Of a DNA stretch of 64,000 bases, positions 62,880-64,000 are shown one piece after another. Each line of letters begins with the position of its first letter. Positions within the stretch are counted from its first letter, which is position 1. The position numbers and the translations under genes were made by a program. The DNA is from Ctena decussata (taxonomy: Eukaryota > Mollusca > Bivalvia > Lucinida > Lucinidae). The notes beneath the pieces were generated by a model. That model made no database searches. It was not told the origin of the DNA and saw only the letters and a program-made list of their open reading frames with translations. The stretch lies in contig OZ022506.1 in NCBI GenBank assembly GCA_963989385.1, forward strand, positions 11,799,841 to 11,863,840. Direction: 5' to 3'.

Positions 62880-63880
62880 TATGAAAGGGTAGGATACGCA
62901 GAATTCGATGGATATAGGATAGGATAGGATGGGAGCCCTCATGACTGTATAGTCCTGAGCATATGCTGTATGAAGGGGAAAGATACGCAGAATTCGATGG
63001 GATGGGGTAGGATTGGATGGGGTGGGGTCGGATAGGATAGGGGCGCTCATTGTTGTATAGTTCTGCGCAATAGGCTGCATGAAAAGGAAGGGTGGATATG
63101 CAATTGGATTGGAATGGAAATGAGTGGGAGAGAACTGTAGGGCCTGGGATGGGAGGTGAGGGACGGGAGGGAAGTAGAGTCTCAGTAGACTGGACAGGAC
63201 GGAATGGGATGGAAGTGAAGGAAAAGTATGGGATGGGATGGGATGGGATGGGATGGGACGGGACGGGACGGGACACGGGACACGGGACGGGACGGGATAC
63301 GATACGATACGATACGATACGATACGATACGATACGATACGATACGATACGATGGGATGGGATGGGATGGGATGGGATGGGATGGGATGGGACGGGACGG
63401 GACGGGACAGGATACGATACGATACGATACGATACGATAGGGCAGGAAAGACAAGGCAAACATGGCAGAAAGGGCAGGACAGGACAAGAAAGAGAAGGAG
63501 AGGGAGGGAAAGGGTAAGGATAAGGATAGCAAATGGGGTGGGGGGGAGGGGACAGGACTGGAAATGAAAGGGGTTGGGGGAGTAGGGGGAGGGGGTGGGG
63601 TTGGTTGAAGGAGAGGGATAGGAAAATGATAGCAGATGGGAGGGTAGGGGACAGGACAGGGTAGGATTAGATAAGACAGGACTGCACAGCACATGATAGG
63701 GTAGGACGCGGTAGGACAGGACAATACATACAAGGATAGGATTAGACAGGATTGGCCAGGACGGGACAGTATAGGCACAGGACATGGTAATAAGGAGGGC
63801 AGGAAAGGGGTTGGGAGGCACGGGATGGCGATAGAATTAGATAAGCAAATGAGAGGGAGGGCATAAGGGTAGCATATTTG
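62880..63880 (+). repeat. Purine-rich GGATA/GGGAT satellite with ordered pentanucleotide blocks
   Basis: GGATAGGATAGGATGG-like DNA surrounds a core at 63227-63440. There, blocks run (GGGAT)5, (GGGAC)4 with ACACGGGAC, (GATAC)11 or so, (GGGAT)7-8, (GGGAC)4, (GATAC)5-6. The long serine/proline/isoleucine open frames on the opposite strand (PSHPI, SYRIV) are the translated satellite, not genes. Confidence 0.85.
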
Positions 63881-64000
63881 TATGGATAAAAACAAAGACT
63901 TAAATTGAGGATCGGGTTGAAATGGAAGGACGTGAGATGTGCGTGAATAAAATGAGGTAAGGATAGGTAGGACAGAGTAGGGTGTCAATCGACTGACAAT

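Noticed and set aside
62716..63988. Long open frames (247-332 codons) of PIPSH / SYRIV repeats on the minus strand and GWDGM repeats on the plus strand
   Set aside because: They are translations of the pentanucleotide satellite; all frames stay open because the 5-mer units lack stops. No gene features.

Overview
This is a eukaryotic genomic window: spliced genes with GT-AG introns, AT-rich non-coding DNA, tRNA-derived SINEs, non-LTR retrotransposon remnants and a dense population of palindromic MITEs. The animal-type giant cadherin, together with several repeat elements made of a tandem-repeat core, an ACGG-type tetranucleotide and a hairpin end (as in bivalve 'pearl' elements and Helentron-associated repeats), suggests a lophotrochozoan, most likely a bivalve mollusc. 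The species cannot be named from the sequence alone.

Region 1 (1-23365, + strand) holds the 3' half of one gene. Thirteen exons can be joined with consistent splice phases from 2012 to a TGA at 23363-23365, giving 2,588 codons of open frame. The upstream part lies outside the window. The protein is a Fat-class giant protocadherin: twelve complete cadherin repeats plus a degenerate last one, four EGF domains, laminin-G, EGF, laminin-G, a cysteine-rich EGF-like remnant, one membrane helix and a cytoplasmic tail of about 460 residues with a conserved-looking NWDDLLNWGP block near the C-terminus. Two laminin-G domains separated by an EGF match the Fat4/Drosophila Fat branch rather than Fat1-3 or Dachsous. 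The exon carrying part of the second laminin-G domain is present twice, 142 bp apart; the upstream copy has lost the normal donor.

Region 2 (23366-about 44 kb) is the 3' UTR and downstream intergenic DNA. I see no convincing protein gene here. It is a patchwork of MITE families (long perfect hairpins, TA- or TTAA-flanked elements), three arrays of tandem monomers ending in ACGG-type microsatellites and hairpins, and a guanine homopolymer tract near 34.5 kb.

Region 3 (about 44-53.4 kb) contains two nested-transposition stacks. A tRNA-derived SINE (44013-44230 / 47615-47765) is split by a 3.4-kb insertion with inverted ends, which itself contains a tandem-core element. Next to it, an antisense LINE reverse-transcriptase remnant is split by a 5.27-kb element (48121-53388) with long inverted ends and a 7-bp target duplication; that element carries a perfect 960-bp tandem duplication and a hAT-type MITE with a perfect 8-bp target duplication.

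Region 4 (53.4-64 kb) is again repeats: a minus-oriented tandem-core element, tandem TIR elements at 58 kb, a MITE with internal 20-22-bp repeats at 59.8 kb, a complete tRNA-derived SINE beside a LINE fragment at 60.2-60.9 kb, and a pentanucleotide satellite at 63 kb. Every coordinate and match was read by eye; no alignment or database search was run.
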